Both the position numbers and the translations under genes were made by a program. A DNA stretch of 23,206 bases from a virus. Positions 1-7,919 of the stretch are shown piece after piece. The stretch is taken from the IMG/VR virus record IMGVR_UViG_3300012964_000058, positions 1-23,206 of that record. One strand, given 5' to 3'. The notes beneath the pieces are model-generated. The model was given only the letters and a program-made list of their open reading frames with translations. It did not search any database and was not told where the DNA came from. The number at the start of each line of letters is the position of its first letter. The first letter of the stretch is position 1.

Positions 1-737
1 TGAATAGTAGGTAAATTCAAACTATCCTGGAGCGTGTCCAGATAGTCTTTAGAGTTATACCCAAATCCTTGTATAGATAAAGTCAGTTCCTTTTCAATTC
101 GTAATTCCTGATAATCCGGCGGTTTTGCCGCAGGAAGTGCGGGCGTTGGCGGAATTTTTATGTCGGATTCCCACGCTTGCCCAAGTTGCGGAAACGCAAT
201 TGTTTTCATAGTCACATATGCTTTATCCGGTATGATTCCATTTTCATCACCCCATACAATGGGTATAGGGTTTGCTGGAACGGTTCCAGCAACGGGCGTA
301 TTTAAAGTAGCGATATATGTTGCCCCCAGGGCGTTTATAGCCGCCAATAAATCACCGCCAGCCGATCCAAAAGTACCCGCAGCAACAAGCATGGACGAAG
401 CGGCTCCGGCGGTTCCGCTCATGAATTTAATCAGACCACCATAAAAAAATACGCTTTCGTTGCCGCCAGTTGCGGTTAATAATGCCGCTTGTATTTTGGA
501 TATGATAACGCTCCATGAGTCTGTAATAAGTATGTCGAGGTGTAATTTGCGCAGAGTTCCGCCATCGGGTTTTACGTCAATGTCGTACGTGTTGGACGCT
601 AACCCTGGAACAGTAATTCCAATGAACGCTCCCAGTGAACCTGTATTGGTAAGCGTTTGATACCCTGGAGTTTGCGGGTTAAGTACCAAGTCCGCCCAAT
701 CAAATATCGCGTCTTCTATTTCGGTTTGAACGCTCAT
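1..737 (-). CDS. Neck/tail-terminator-like virion protein, partial (runs off left edge)
   Basis: The frame is open from its ATG at 737 to the window edge, so the C-terminus is missing. The start follows GAAGG with 7-nt spacing and directly abuts the stop of the upstream gene. The end visible here (PYVT-like IPDKAYVTMKTIAFPQLG, then a beta segment and a helix rich in D/L) resembles the gp12-like domain of phage neck terminator proteins. Residues about 45-130 look like an inserted Gly/Ala/Thr-rich accessory domain (YDIDVKPDGG, then SKIQAALLTATGG, then GTAGAASSMLVAAGTFG), a pattern common in tail and decoration proteins. It is last in a connector series after adaptor, completion and closure genes, which fits a role at the head-tail or tail-end interface. 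Family identity is by eye. Confidence 0.6.
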   Translation of the reverse strand, partial: MSVQTEIEDAIFDWADLVLNPQTPGYQTLTNTGSLGAFIGITVPGLASNTYDIDVKPDGGTLRKLHLDILITDSWSVIISKIQAALLTATGGNESVFFYGGLIKFMSGTAGAASSMLVAAGTFGSAGGDLLAAINALGATYIATLNTPVAGTVPANPIPIVWGDENGIIPDKAYVTMKTIAFPQLGQAWESDIKIPPTPALPAAKPPDYQELRIEKELTLSIQGFGYNSKDYLDTLQDSLNLPTI

Positions 738-1091
738 TTAAGCGCCTTCCTTATTGCGTGCGGCCACGTATTCGTAATGGTTTATAAGTCCGTTTTGCCA
801 GGGGTTCGCTTCTATTATTTCCCAATCAAACCCGCCATAAGACACCATAGCGCCTTTGGTCTGAGTTTTTGGATCGGATACTTTTAACTGAGTGTCGGTT
901 ATAATTTCAATTGCACTGTCTATTCGATACCCTTGCATGAGTACCGATAATTTGTACGCCCCTACGGGCTGAACAGAGCAAGTAATGCTGAATGGCGGTT
1001 CCGCAGCCGCGTCTACCCATCGGCCTTTTACGTACGCGCCCGCTCCTGTAGGGATGATGACGGATAATACTATGGAACCAAGCAAACTCAT
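738..1091 (-). CDS. Head-closure / head-tail joining protein
   Basis: This 117-residue protein matches the general pattern of small head-closure (stopper) proteins: an early YVKGRWVD segment, an SVQP motif near residue 40, an L-x-x-GYR segment, and a WEIIEANPW...HYEY beta-strand end. Such proteins form a ring under the portal/adaptor, close the filled head and provide the tail attachment surface. The ATG overlaps the upstream stop as ATGA and is preceded by AGAGGT. The next gene starts immediately after its TAA. Position between the gp10-like gene and the neck gene supports the call. The exact Pfam family cannot be fixed without a profile search. Confidence 0.7.
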   Translation of the reverse strand: MSLLGSIVLSVIIPTGAGAYVKGRWVDAAAEPPFSITCSVQPVGAYKLSVLMQGYRIDSAIEIITDTQLKVSDPKTQTKGAMVSYGGFDWEIIEANPWQNGLINHYEYVAARNKEGA

Positions 1092-1612
1092 AATTTCACG
1101 ACCTCTGAATTTATAGAGTTGCGGAATTGCGCTGTATCGTTTAAAGGATTGCCTTGTCTGAATTTCAAAGCCGCAAATGGGCCTTTACGTATTTTAACTT
1201 TAATTCCATTGGAAGCCCAAACCCCTAATTTTTTAAGGGCGTGCGACGCGGTTTCCCTACCGTCTTCGACAGTTCCAAGGGCTTGCGCGATCATAGTGTC
1301 AATTTTATACTTGTTTTCATCCACCCAACTTCGCAGCCAGGAACGTTCAGGTATATGTATTGTTTGCGTACTTGGTTTTAAATGAATACCCACTGAGTGT
1401 AAATATGCACGCATTTTTGCCGTTACTTTAATCACTTTTCCAAATTCATGAGTAGCGGCGATTTTCACCATTTCGGAGGATTCCCCGTTTTTACTTTTAT
1501 GAGCGTTCGCATTACTCAATACACCAACTTTGACCGCGTGATGCTTGAATACGTTTATTTCTTTTAAAATTGCGTCAAGTTTGCTTCGTTCGTCTGTGTG
1601 GTGAGTAGGCAT
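1088..1612 (-). CDS. HK97 gp10-like / virion morphogenesis protein
   Basis: This 174-residue protein has the features of the gp10-like or Mu virion-morphogenesis families. These are an N-terminal VKVGVLSNA strand, a central AATHEFG motif (residues about 53-59), the IPERSWLR segment (about 87-94; PxRxFxR in relatives), and a C-terminal PLNDTAQFRNSI segment near residue 160 (relatives show PLIDTGQLRNSI). These proteins act in the neck as tail-completion components. The start overlaps the upstream stop as TAATG, and GGAGG lies 9 nt upstream. It lies between the DUF4054-like adaptor and the closure protein, the usual order. Confidence 0.8.
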   Translation of the reverse strand: MPTHHTDERSKLDAILKEINVFKHHAVKVGVLSNANAHKSKNGESSEMVKIAATHEFGKVIKVTAKMRAYLHSVGIHLKPSTQTIHIPERSWLRSWVDENKYKIDTMIAQALGTVEDGRETASHALKKLGVWASNGIKVKIRKGPFAALKFRQGNPLNDTAQFRNSINSEVVKL

Positions 1613-1953
1613 TACAACGCGCCTCCTAATACAGATATTCCCGCGCCCATTAACGCTTTTAATTGCTGTCCGTAGGTGGTTTGATCCAATGCGGACGCTT
1701 TACCGCTTTGAGCAAAAAACGACATCGACAACTTGCCCTCGGTAATACTGGCCAATTGTCCCCCTGTGCCGCTGACTTTAGACCGCTGCGCGATAGTCCA
1801 CATGTGACACGCCCGCAAGGCAATGGCCATAGCGGTTTGCGTGCCGAAAAACGTGGCGCTGGTCATTGAAGTGGCCATGGTTATGTAATTAACCAAAAGC
1901 GGATCGGCAGCGAGACCGGGACAAATAGTAGTTATGATGTCGTTTACACTCAT
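1612..1953 (-). CDS. DUF4054-like head-tail adaptor protein
   Basis: This 113-residue, helix-rich protein fits the DUF4054 head-tail connector pattern: a short CPGLAADPLLVNYI start, an A-rich central helix containing an LRACHMW segment, a loop GTGGQLASITEGKLSMSF (about residues 61-78), and an end with TTYGQQL (about 92-98; relatives have TxYG). Such proteins dock on the portal as adaptor. No ribosome-binding site is evident before ATG 1953; translation probably relies on re-initiation from the gene ending 10 nt upstream. Neighbours on both sides are capsid and connector genes. Confidence 0.7.
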   Translation of the reverse strand: MSVNDIITTICPGLAADPLLVNYITMATSMTSATFFGTQTAMAIALRACHMWTIAQRSKVSGTGGQLASITEGKLSMSFFAQSGKASALDQTTYGQQLKALMGAGISVLGGAL

Positions 1954-1962
1954 GAGAGATTG

Positions 1963-2415
1963 TTAAGCTTTTTTGCTTTTTGTGTTCTCGTCATCCGCTT
2001 CATCTGTTTCTGCAGATTCAATCGGAGCGCGTTCAATTTTGAGTTCCTTGATACGCTCTTCAACGGCTAACGCCACGCGCTTGTCGAGTTTAGCATCGCC
2101 AAGCCATCCATTAAGGGAATCCGGATTGACGGTATTTTTTACGAGTTCTATGGCCTTATTGGCCGTAAGTTCTGACAACTTTTCCGCTGTACGAACTGGT
2201 TTGCCTGGGCCAGACGGGGTTTTGGCTTCGATTTTTATAAGGTCGCCACTTGCCAACACGTCCTTAACATGAGGGGCTAAATGTTCCCATTCCAGTTCCG
2301 ATATTTCGTTCACGCCGGGTAAAAGTCTGATGAAACTTTTTTTCGGCATTGCTTTGCCCTCTATGGGCACGATTGACATATGCTTGATGCACTCTTTATT
2401 CCATTGTACTAACAT
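1963..2415 (-). CDS. Conserved phage protein between major capsid and adaptor genes
   Basis: A 150-residue protein starting at ATG 2415, chosen because AAGGA precedes it by 8 nt. The longer open frame (to 2553) would run back into the capsid gene. The N-terminal half has a beta-type LLPGVNEISELEWEHL segment. The C-terminal half is helical and charged (KLSELTANKAIELVK, then RVALAVEERIKELKIE) and ends in an acidic/lysine tail. I have seen proteins of this style after capsid genes in siphovirus-like genomes, but no function is known to me. A structural or head-assembly role is inferred only from its place between the major capsid gene and the adaptor gene. Confidence 0.75.
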   Translation of the reverse strand: MLVQWNKECIKHMSIVPIEGKAMPKKSFIRLLPGVNEISELEWEHLAPHVKDVLASGDLIKIEAKTPSGPGKPVRTAEKLSELTANKAIELVKNTVNPDSLNGWLGDAKLDKRVALAVEERIKELKIERAPIESAETDEADDENTKSKKA

Positions 2416-2483
2416 TTGGTTTATCCTTTTTGTTTTAACTATCCGCCCGGAGTTTATGCCCCAGGCGGATAAATTGTTTGTCC

Positions 2484-3416
2484 TTAAATACCGTCCCCAA
2501 ACGCAAACGCCAGTGGGTAATAAATTATTACGCCGGCGGTTTCTGCGTGGCAAGGTATCTCGAAGCTCATACCCTTTTGTTGAGGGTCAAACTGCTCAAA
2601 CGGCTGCGGAACTTCGTGAGTGAGGTGCATGTCGTCAAACGCACCCACCATCATTCTGTCCGTACCGCCCGCACCAGCTCCGTCCAACTCGACCAGGTAC
2701 TCAATACGCTTGATTACAGGGGAATTGTTTAAAATCCATTTGAGAATCGTAATGTCCGTATTGGTTCCCATGCGGGTGTTTGCGATGTCATTGTATTGCA
2801 CCAATGGCAACAGTAACGTGTCTGGAATTTCCAATCCATTGGTGTTGTTCATTACCGCATTTACGAGGTTGGTAACGTCGCGTACTTTTTGATCGGGAGT
2901 CTTTGTTGACCACAGCTTTGAGGAGCCTGTACCATCGGCAATCACAGTATCTTCAGTGATACCAGAATAGTTGATAAAGCCCTGTAAGCCCGTGGCCGCG
3001 TCGCCGCTGATCACAGTGGTGTTCATTTTCTCGTCAATCGCTCGACGAGCAAAGTCCGCCCGGCGTTGGTCCAGTCGCTTGCCGCTGTATTGGCTTTCCC
3101 GGATTTCTTTTATGGAATATCCGTATGAGTCGCCAATGCCTTTTGGTTTTACAGTGAATTCCTGGCCTTGTACGTCTACACGCGGGAAGTCATTGGCGTA
3201 GTCCGAAATGAACTTGGCCAAACCTACCCCACTGTATTGTGTCCAGGTTATCGCCCGCACTCCTGTGTTTGCTTCTGTGGACATCGGCACCAGCATCAAG
3301 CCTTTGAGTTGCTTGTATTTGACATCGTAAGACTTTGCCTTTACATATTCCAACTCGCGGGCAAAAAATACGGATTCCCCGGCGTCCAATTTTAATGGAT
3401 GTTTACTTGGATTCAT
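2484..3416 (-). CDS. Major capsid protein (DUF2184-type, HK97 fold)
   Basis: The 310-residue product resembles the DUF2184 major-capsid family: an N-terminal ARELEYVKAKSYDVKY helix, the KGLMLVPMST strand, a TWTQYSGVG...ISDYANDFPRVDV segment, then SYGYSIKEIRE and the long RRADFARRAIDEKMN helix. The end (EIPCHAETAGVIIYYP) matches the beta-rich C-terminal part of this family. It should build the icosahedral shell after cleavage or expansion driven by the protease-scaffold encoded just upstream. The start at 3416 has AAGGAGG at 5-nt spacing. A second ATG at 3420 is out of frame and too close to the ribosome-binding site. Confidence 0.85.
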   Translation of the reverse strand: MNPSKHPLKLDAGESVFFARELEYVKAKSYDVKYKQLKGLMLVPMSTEANTGVRAITWTQYSGVGLAKFISDYANDFPRVDVQGQEFTVKPKGIGDSYGYSIKEIRESQYSGKRLDQRRADFARRAIDEKMNTTVISGDAATGLQGFINYSGITEDTVIADGTGSSKLWSTKTPDQKVRDVTNLVNAVMNNTNGLEIPDTLLLPLVQYNDIANTRMGTNTDITILKWILNNSPVIKRIEYLVELDGAGAGGTDRMMVGAFDDMHLTHEVPQPFEQFDPQQKGMSFEIPCHAETAGVIIYYPLAFAFGDGI

Positions 3417-3426
3417 TCATGCCTCC

Positions 3427-4176
3427 TTAAATTAAGCCCCGGACTTCAAGCATAGCAAGATTGTTTGTCGCCCCGCTTCTGAAGTAGCCGCCTACATTGT
3501 AGTTGGTGCCCGCTGTCGATAAAAACTTGCCTTGAGTCGCCCCATCGGCAATTACCGCATATGCGGCCTGCTTATCTTGCACGGTTCCGGTTGCGGGTAC
3601 CCAGATCACCCCTTCAGCCACTATGTTGACCAAATCCTGTACTTGATACGCCGCAGTTCCCGCGCCTGTGAGCCTGTCCGCTATTTGAGTGAACATAGCC
3701 ACGCCGAGGAACTTGCCCCAGGTTGACGTAACAATCGCCACGTTGGCTTGAGACGCACCCGCAGTAACCGCCCCTGTGACCACGAGGTCAAGCCCCTTGG
3801 TTTTGATCAAGATTATGCGGTTAGTTGATCCGGCTTCCGCGCTGATACCCAACGCAATCAAAGGCGCGCTGGCGTTAATAGCGGCGATGTGCGCCGTCAT
3901 TGTAGCCGCGTGCGATGTAGCGTAAGTGGTGGCAATTGCGATTCCGTTTATGGTAGTTGTCAACACGTTGCTTGCCACTAAATCCGCGTCAAGGGTTTCC
4001 GTCACGAGGTCATCGTGTATGTTGTACACTTTGTCCTCTACGTTTTGGAAGCCCATAACCGGGGCGCCGAATGCGATAATTTCTTGAGCCTTACCGGATT
4101 CCACGACGCGCGGATTCATACCTACAACTAATCCGGCTATACCCGGAGTGTCGCTCATATTTCCATATGCACCCAT
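3427..4176 (-). CDS. Gp24-like structural cement (capsid decoration) protein
   Basis: This 249-residue protein starts with the typical small cement-protein layout (MSDTPGIAGLVVGMNPRVV, then AFGAPVMGFQNVEDKVYN) and ends with GVIWVPA, a QDKQAAYAVIADGATQGKFLS segment and LAMLEVRGLI. Proteins of this gp24-like type bind the expanded shell from outside and stabilise it. Residues about 67-160 look like an additional inserted domain rich in Ala/Thr/Ile (INGIAIATTYATSHAATM, then GSTNRIILIKTKG), which makes the protein longer than minimal family members. ATG overlaps the preceding TAA as TAATG, with AAGGGGG 6 nt upstream. It directly precedes the major capsid gene. Confidence 0.75.
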   Translation of the reverse strand: MGAYGNMSDTPGIAGLVVGMNPRVVESGKAQEIIAFGAPVMGFQNVEDKVYNIHDDLVTETLDADLVASNVLTTTINGIAIATTYATSHAATMTAHIAAINASAPLIALGISAEAGSTNRIILIKTKGLDLVVTGAVTAGASQANVAIVTSTWGKFLGVAMFTQIADRLTGAGTAAYQVQDLVNIVAEGVIWVPATGTVQDKQAAYAVIADGATQGKFLSTAGTNYNVGGYFRSGATNNLAMLEVRGLI

Positions 4177-5858
4177 TATTTGCCCCCTTCATCGTACTTT
4201 TCGCCGCGACTTTCAGCGGTTTGTCTTGCGATCATGCGCTGTCTTGCGGCGGCGCTATCGTACTTGACGGCTTCATCGCGGTTCATATTCGCAAACGGGC
4301 TGCTGTTCAGTATGTTGCTGTTTTGCAAGTTCACGTTAGCGTCAATGTGTTCCACGGCGGCGTCGAAACGCGCGGCCATGTATGCGGCGTCTTTGCCGTC
4401 CAGGTTCGCTTTTGGGAAGGCTTTCAAAATAATTGCTTTTTGAATCGCTTCCTCACTTGAGTCCGCTTTAACTTCTACGCCGGCCTTATTGGCTATGGCA
4501 AGAAGTGGTAAAAGCTGTCCGATTTTCATCGAGTTCGCGGCATCCGCTTTGGCTTTTTCCAAGTCTTTAGCCAGCCCGTCTGCACGTTCTTTTTGCGTGT
4601 CGCGTTCGGCTTCCAACTTGGACTTGTCTGTTGTAAGAGTTTTCACGGTATTTTCTGCCGCGTCTGCTCTTTCGTTGGCCTTGGAAAGTGCTACCAGTAC
4701 CGGAGCCTCAGCTTGGTACTCTACACTATCCAGGGTTATCTTTTTCATATCCATAGAGTCTCCTTGATTTTGATTTGTATCTAAATTTGATACCATTACC
4801 GCGTCTTTGCTATCCAATCGAATAGCCGCAGCGTCGCCCGCACGGGCTTGATCCACGATTGCCACATGGTTATACCGGATTTTGCGTTGAATGAAATCGT
4901 AATTCATGCCGCACCAAACGGCGCCGGGCTTGGCGGGTTCGAGTTCGCATTTGTAGCCGCATGACAGCGCTTGGCGTCCTGCTTGCGCGTCCGATATGGC
5001 CTTGGCTTCCATAATCATGATGTCGATGGCCAAATGGATTCCATCAGTCATTTTGCTGTAATCATAATCGGCACGTTGCCATTGTGTTTCGCTGCCAGGG
5101 TTCGATCCGGTATTTCCGACTTGATATTTTTTTACGTTTTCCGATGTGACAATTTCCGTTGGATGTAAATTCGTCATCGGCTTCATTTTTAAAGTTTCGA
5201 TAGACTCGGGATCGAAAACCTCTTCAGGTAATCGCAATTCTTTTTGCGTAGACCCGTCTGCGTTTTTGTATGTGAACACGCCAATACTGGTTACGATGGC
5301 GCGGCCTTTCAAAAAGCCTTCCGGCTGTATTATTTCAAACGCCTTCGTCATGTACTCAGGGATATTTACGCTATCCCAACGCTGCACACTGTCTGCGTTG
5401 TCCTTGCTCGCCATTTTAGTTTTCTTTTTAGTGCCGCAGGCATCGGACTCGTACCCGCATTCCGGGCAAACCCCGCTTTCCGGCATTTCGCATTCGCACT
5501 CAGGACACATACCCTCGTCCAATTTTTTCTTGTCGATTAATTGCAGTAAAGCATCGGCAGCACTGGACACCGCGTCCTCGCCTTGCTGGGCTGCGCGACT
5601 TTTGGCTGCTATTACCCCGCGCCGGAATACTTGGCCGTCCTTACCATAAGGATATTTAAACCGGGCTTTCGTATCGGCGGTTGCGGCGGGGTCTTCAGCA
5701 ATATGCCACAGCGCATAGTTCGCCCAATCGTCCCCGTTTTCGCCGAGTAAGGCGTTGCCGTCCGCCCCGGAAAAACTCCAGGGAGCATTCGACACTTTGC
5801 CGGCGTTAATCAGCTTTTTAGCGTTAGATATTGATTTTGATTGCGCTGTTAAACTCAT
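4176..5858 (-). CDS. Fused prohead protease (DUF2213-like) and scaffold protein with zinc knuckle
   Basis: This 560-residue protein starts at ATG 5858 (AAAGGGG, 7-nt spacing, ATGA overlap). The longer open frame is rejected because it would overlap the upstream gene. Layout: residues 1-110 are a domain with a WANYALWHIAED helix and YPYGKDGQVFRRGVIAAKSR; 118-141 form a zinc-ribbon-like cluster (C118, C121, C123, C131, C134, C141); 160-350 resemble DUF2213 prohead protease, with candidate catalytic residues in NLHP (H232), ALSCGY (S299) and NHVAIVD (H331); 400-460 are predicted coiled coil; the remainder is helical, as in scaffold proteins. The protease would clear the scaffold and mature the head before packaging. 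It sits just upstream of cement and capsid genes. Confidence 0.8.
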   Translation of the reverse strand: MSLTAQSKSISNAKKLINAGKVSNAPWSFSGADGNALLGENGDDWANYALWHIAEDPAATADTKARFKYPYGKDGQVFRRGVIAAKSRAAQQGEDAVSSAADALLQLIDKKKLDEGMCPECECEMPESGVCPECGYESDACGTKKKTKMASKDNADSVQRWDSVNIPEYMTKAFEIIQPEGFLKGRAIVTSIGVFTYKNADGSTQKELRLPEEVFDPESIETLKMKPMTNLHPTEIVTSENVKKYQVGNTGSNPGSETQWQRADYDYSKMTDGIHLAIDIMIMEAKAISDAQAGRQALSCGYKCELEPAKPGAVWCGMNYDFIQRKIRYNHVAIVDQARAGDAAAIRLDSKDAVMVSNLDTNQNQGDSMDMKKITLDSVEYQAEAPVLVALSKANERADAAENTVKTLTTDKSKLEAERDTQKERADGLAKDLEKAKADAANSMKIGQLLPLLAIANKAGVEVKADSSEEAIQKAIILKAFPKANLDGKDAAYMAARFDAAVEHIDANVNLQNSNILNSSPFANMNRDEAVKYDSAAARQRMIARQTAESRGEKYDEGGK

Positions 5859-6199
5859 TCGTAAACCCCTTTCACAGTCACGGCGGCTATGATACTGCCG
5901 GTATTGTCTACGCCCTTGCTGCGTACCGCCCGCCAAGCAGTGACGGCGAAATTTACCGGGCTATTTTGCAACGCTGGAAACCAGTCGGCAGTATCGGCCT
6001 GTATGGCCTCATGCGATGCCATGGTGAATTCTATTAGTCCGTTTGGGGTGACGTTAAACCCTACCGCCAATAATTCTACGGCAGGTATGGTGTAGGCGTC
6101 TGAGGTTTCGCCGGGTTCCGCCAACGTTATTTTGTTGTAAAACACGGCTGCGTGTCCGTAGCTGGACAATTGCGAACGTTCCATTGTTATCAAGTTCAT
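5855..6199 (-). CDS. Hypothetical virion-cluster protein, 114 aa
   Basis: I do not recognise this protein. It is beta-rich, with alternating hydrophobic residues (AVFYNKITLAEPG, VELLAVGFNVTP, LIEFTMASHEAI, GSIIAAVTVKGVYE), no membrane segment and no cysteine. Both ends overlap neighbours by ATGA, so it is translationally coupled between the 494-residue structural protein and the protease-scaffold. GGAGGT lies 11 nt before the start. Cotranscription and composition suggest a small virion or head-decoration component; that is inference from position only. Confidence 0.75.
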   Translation of the reverse strand: MNLITMERSQLSSYGHAAVFYNKITLAEPGETSDAYTIPAVELLAVGFNVTPNGLIEFTMASHEAIQADTADWFPALQNSPVNFAVTAWRAVRSKGVDNTGSIIAAVTVKGVYE

Positions 6200-7680
6200 T
6201 CTAAAAACTTACCTCCGAAAGTGGCGGCAACGCTGGCGGTTTGCGCCCCATCATGCGTACAATAAATTGCAAACATTTGGCTTTTATTGGATTCAAAATT
6301 TTGGACTATGCGGTCATGGTATGATAATCCTTCCCCGGTTCGGAGAGCAGTACCGCCTTTTCCCGCCTGCCCAGCTACGGAATACCCGGCGTCGATTTCA
6401 TGCTCCATCATAGGCGTAAAAACGGCGTTCACGCTATATTCTACCCCTATGTTTGGATCGCCCCACAATGGCGACCAATCTCCACTTGTAAGATCATAAT
6501 CATGGACATGTACCAATTCAAAATACACATCCTCTACTTTAGTGGATATGTCGTACTTAATGTATTTCACGGTTTTGCGGTTTGGATGGTCGGCAATATC
6601 CGGGCAGTTATTTTTAAGTCGTACTGCCAATACGCATTTTTTAGTAGTTACTGGCACGCGGGTAGTTTCGTTGCCGACTGCAAATTCAAATCCAGGAGGC
6701 TCATAACCGCCGTCGCTTTCTACCGAACTGCATATTTGTTCAAGCTGCGTTGCGCTGGCCGCCGTGCCTATGTTTTCGATTTCAAAACTTATAGGCAATG
6801 AAGCGGTACGCAGCCACGCCACGGCGGTTTGATTGGCATGCTGGTCCACGTGTACGAGGATGTTTTGCCCGTTCACGTTAAAAAAGTGGCGCCCATTTCC
6901 AGCGGCAAGCCACGCCAAATCGTCATTGAATATCTGTATTTTAGCGGGGTCGAGCGTCACTCCTGATGGACCAAACCCATCAAGCTTATCGACGTTCCAT
7001 TCTGATTGCGGTTTTAATTGAGTGTCTACGCTTCCCGAAGTATTGGAACGCTGGACGATTTTTAATATCAGTCCGTCCAAACAAAATCCAGTTGCGTTTA
7101 AATCATCCCCGTATAAAAGCCATTGGCGCACGTTCGCTTTTGCGGCTCCCATTACGGCAGTGCGGTCGGCCACCTGCCCTTTTTTCGGGGTGTAGGGGAA
7201 ATATTCCCGTGTGCGCCTGACTACGCGCTGCCCGGAAACGGTTCCGACTTTCAAATAGGAACTCGCGCGGTAATAGTTGTATTCTATGTGTGCGCCGGTG
7301 TTATGGTTCGTGAGCACGGCTGTCGCGCCCGCGCCTACGCCCGCGATGGTCAAATTTTCGGTATCGGTAAAATCGTTGTTTGATGTTGTATATGTGAGTA
7401 CGGTTCCGGCTACGGCGGTGATGACGCCTTTTTTGCCAGATGTCGCACCGGTTATGGTGTCGCCCACTACGGGCGTGCCGACAAGGCTGGATACGTTCAT
7501 GATGGCACCCCACAGGCGTTCCTCCCAAAGGGAGATTTGCCGAGAGGTTATTTGTTTGCTTTCAAACGCACCTTTTGCCAGTGAGAAACGGGGTTTGCCG
7601 AATACGTCGAGCTGTGCGCCCGCCGCAAATTTGAGTTGGTCTGTGAATCCGGGTAGGTTGATGTTTGTAATGTTACTCAT
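6196..7680 (-). CDS. Large virion structural protein of environmental-phage type
   Basis: This 494-residue protein has the run EYFPYTPKKGQ, then NVRQWLLYGDD, then WNVDKLDGFGPSGVTLD, KIQIFNDDLAWL and NGQNILVHVDQHAN, then LPISFEIENIGTA and QICSSVESDGGYE. I know this order from many marine and metagenomic phages, where it is annotated as a virion or structural protein without a settled role. Residues about 74-135 look like an inserted small beta domain (GDTITGATSGKKGVITAV). Start ATG 7680 is chosen because a GTG start at 7707 would lie inside the terminator-like hairpin. No Shine-Dalgarno is visible, which is odd for this genome. It is the first gene of the head operon, upstream of protease, cement and capsid. 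Confidence 0.75.
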   Translation of the reverse strand: MSNITNINLPGFTDQLKFAAGAQLDVFGKPRFSLAKGAFESKQITSRQISLWEERLWGAIMNVSSLVGTPVVGDTITGATSGKKGVITAVAGTVLTYTTSNNDFTDTENLTIAGVGAGATAVLTNHNTGAHIEYNYYRASSYLKVGTVSGQRVVRRTREYFPYTPKKGQVADRTAVMGAAKANVRQWLLYGDDLNATGFCLDGLILKIVQRSNTSGSVDTQLKPQSEWNVDKLDGFGPSGVTLDPAKIQIFNDDLAWLAAGNGRHFFNVNGQNILVHVDQHANQTAVAWLRTASLPISFEIENIGTAASATQLEQICSSVESDGGYEPPGFEFAVGNETTRVPVTTKKCVLAVRLKNNCPDIADHPNRKTVKYIKYDISTKVEDVYFELVHVHDYDLTSGDWSPLWGDPNIGVEYSVNAVFTPMMEHEIDAGYSVAGQAGKGGTALRTGEGLSYHDRIVQNFESNKSQMFAIYCTHDGAQTASVAATFGGKFLE

Positions 7681-7692
7681 TATTTGGACAAT

Positions 7693-7739
7693 AAAAAAGG
7701 CCGACACGCGGGAATACTCAAACCCACATGCCAGCCTTT
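7693..7739 (-). terminator. Strong terminator-like hairpin in the leader of the structural operon
   Basis: On the minus strand the arms (7739-7723 and 7712-7696) form a continuous 17-bp stem with several G-U pairs around a 10-nt loop, followed by a run of six T. The G-U pairs become A-C mismatches on the plus strand, so the signal belongs to the minus strand. It ends 12 nt before the ATG of the 494-residue protein. Because it lies inside the leader of the proposed minus promoter, it could be an attenuator that needs antitermination, or it could stop read-through from upstream. Confidence 0.75.
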
Positions 7740-7890
7740 GTTTATACAGTCAGCCAGACTATTTTCGATATAAATATAAATACTTTATACGCCGTCGACT
7801 AATTAACCGGAGATAAAGGCAAATAAACCGGAAAACCGCTATTTTTTTGAACTTTTTTTCGCGTTTTCCCTGCTAAAATATAAAAAGTAG
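7740..7890. other. AT-rich non-coding leader between divergent units
   Basis: No open frame with a ribosome-binding site is visible on either strand. The stretch has long A/T runs (seven T at 7842-7848 and again at 7853-7859). It also has an imperfect inverted repeat (GGAAAACCGC near 7830 against CGCGTTTTCCC near 7860). It would be the 5' untranslated leader of the minus-strand structural transcript starting near 7908. Nothing else is recognised. Confidence 0.5.
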
Positions 7891-7919
7891 TAGACTATTT
7901 ATTAAACTTTTTATATTAT
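7891..7919 (+). promoter_or_regulatory. Sigma70-like promoter for the plus-strand three-gene unit
   Basis: TAGACT (7891-7896) and TATTAT (7914-7919) are separated by exactly 17 nt. The -35 matches consensus at four of six positions and the -10 at five of six. The predicted start near 7926-7927 would place the leader hairpin at the very 5' end of the RNA. The -10 coincides with that of the minus-strand promoter. Confidence 0.5.

Noticed and set aside
5188-5235. Minus-strand CTGAAGA...GAAAC spacing that recalls a hammerhead core
   Set aside because: The intervening 22 nt cannot form stem II, no stem III or cleavage triplet follows, and the stretch is coding in the protease-scaffold gene.
5660-5700. 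Minus-strand CTGAAGA...GAAA spacing, another hammerhead look-alike
   Set aside because: No paired stem II and no stem III; it lies in the protease-scaffold coding region.
7847-7879. Plus-strand TTGAAC and TAAAAT as a promoter
   Set aside because: The 21-nt spacing is too long; the TAGACT/TATTAT pair with 17 nt is better.
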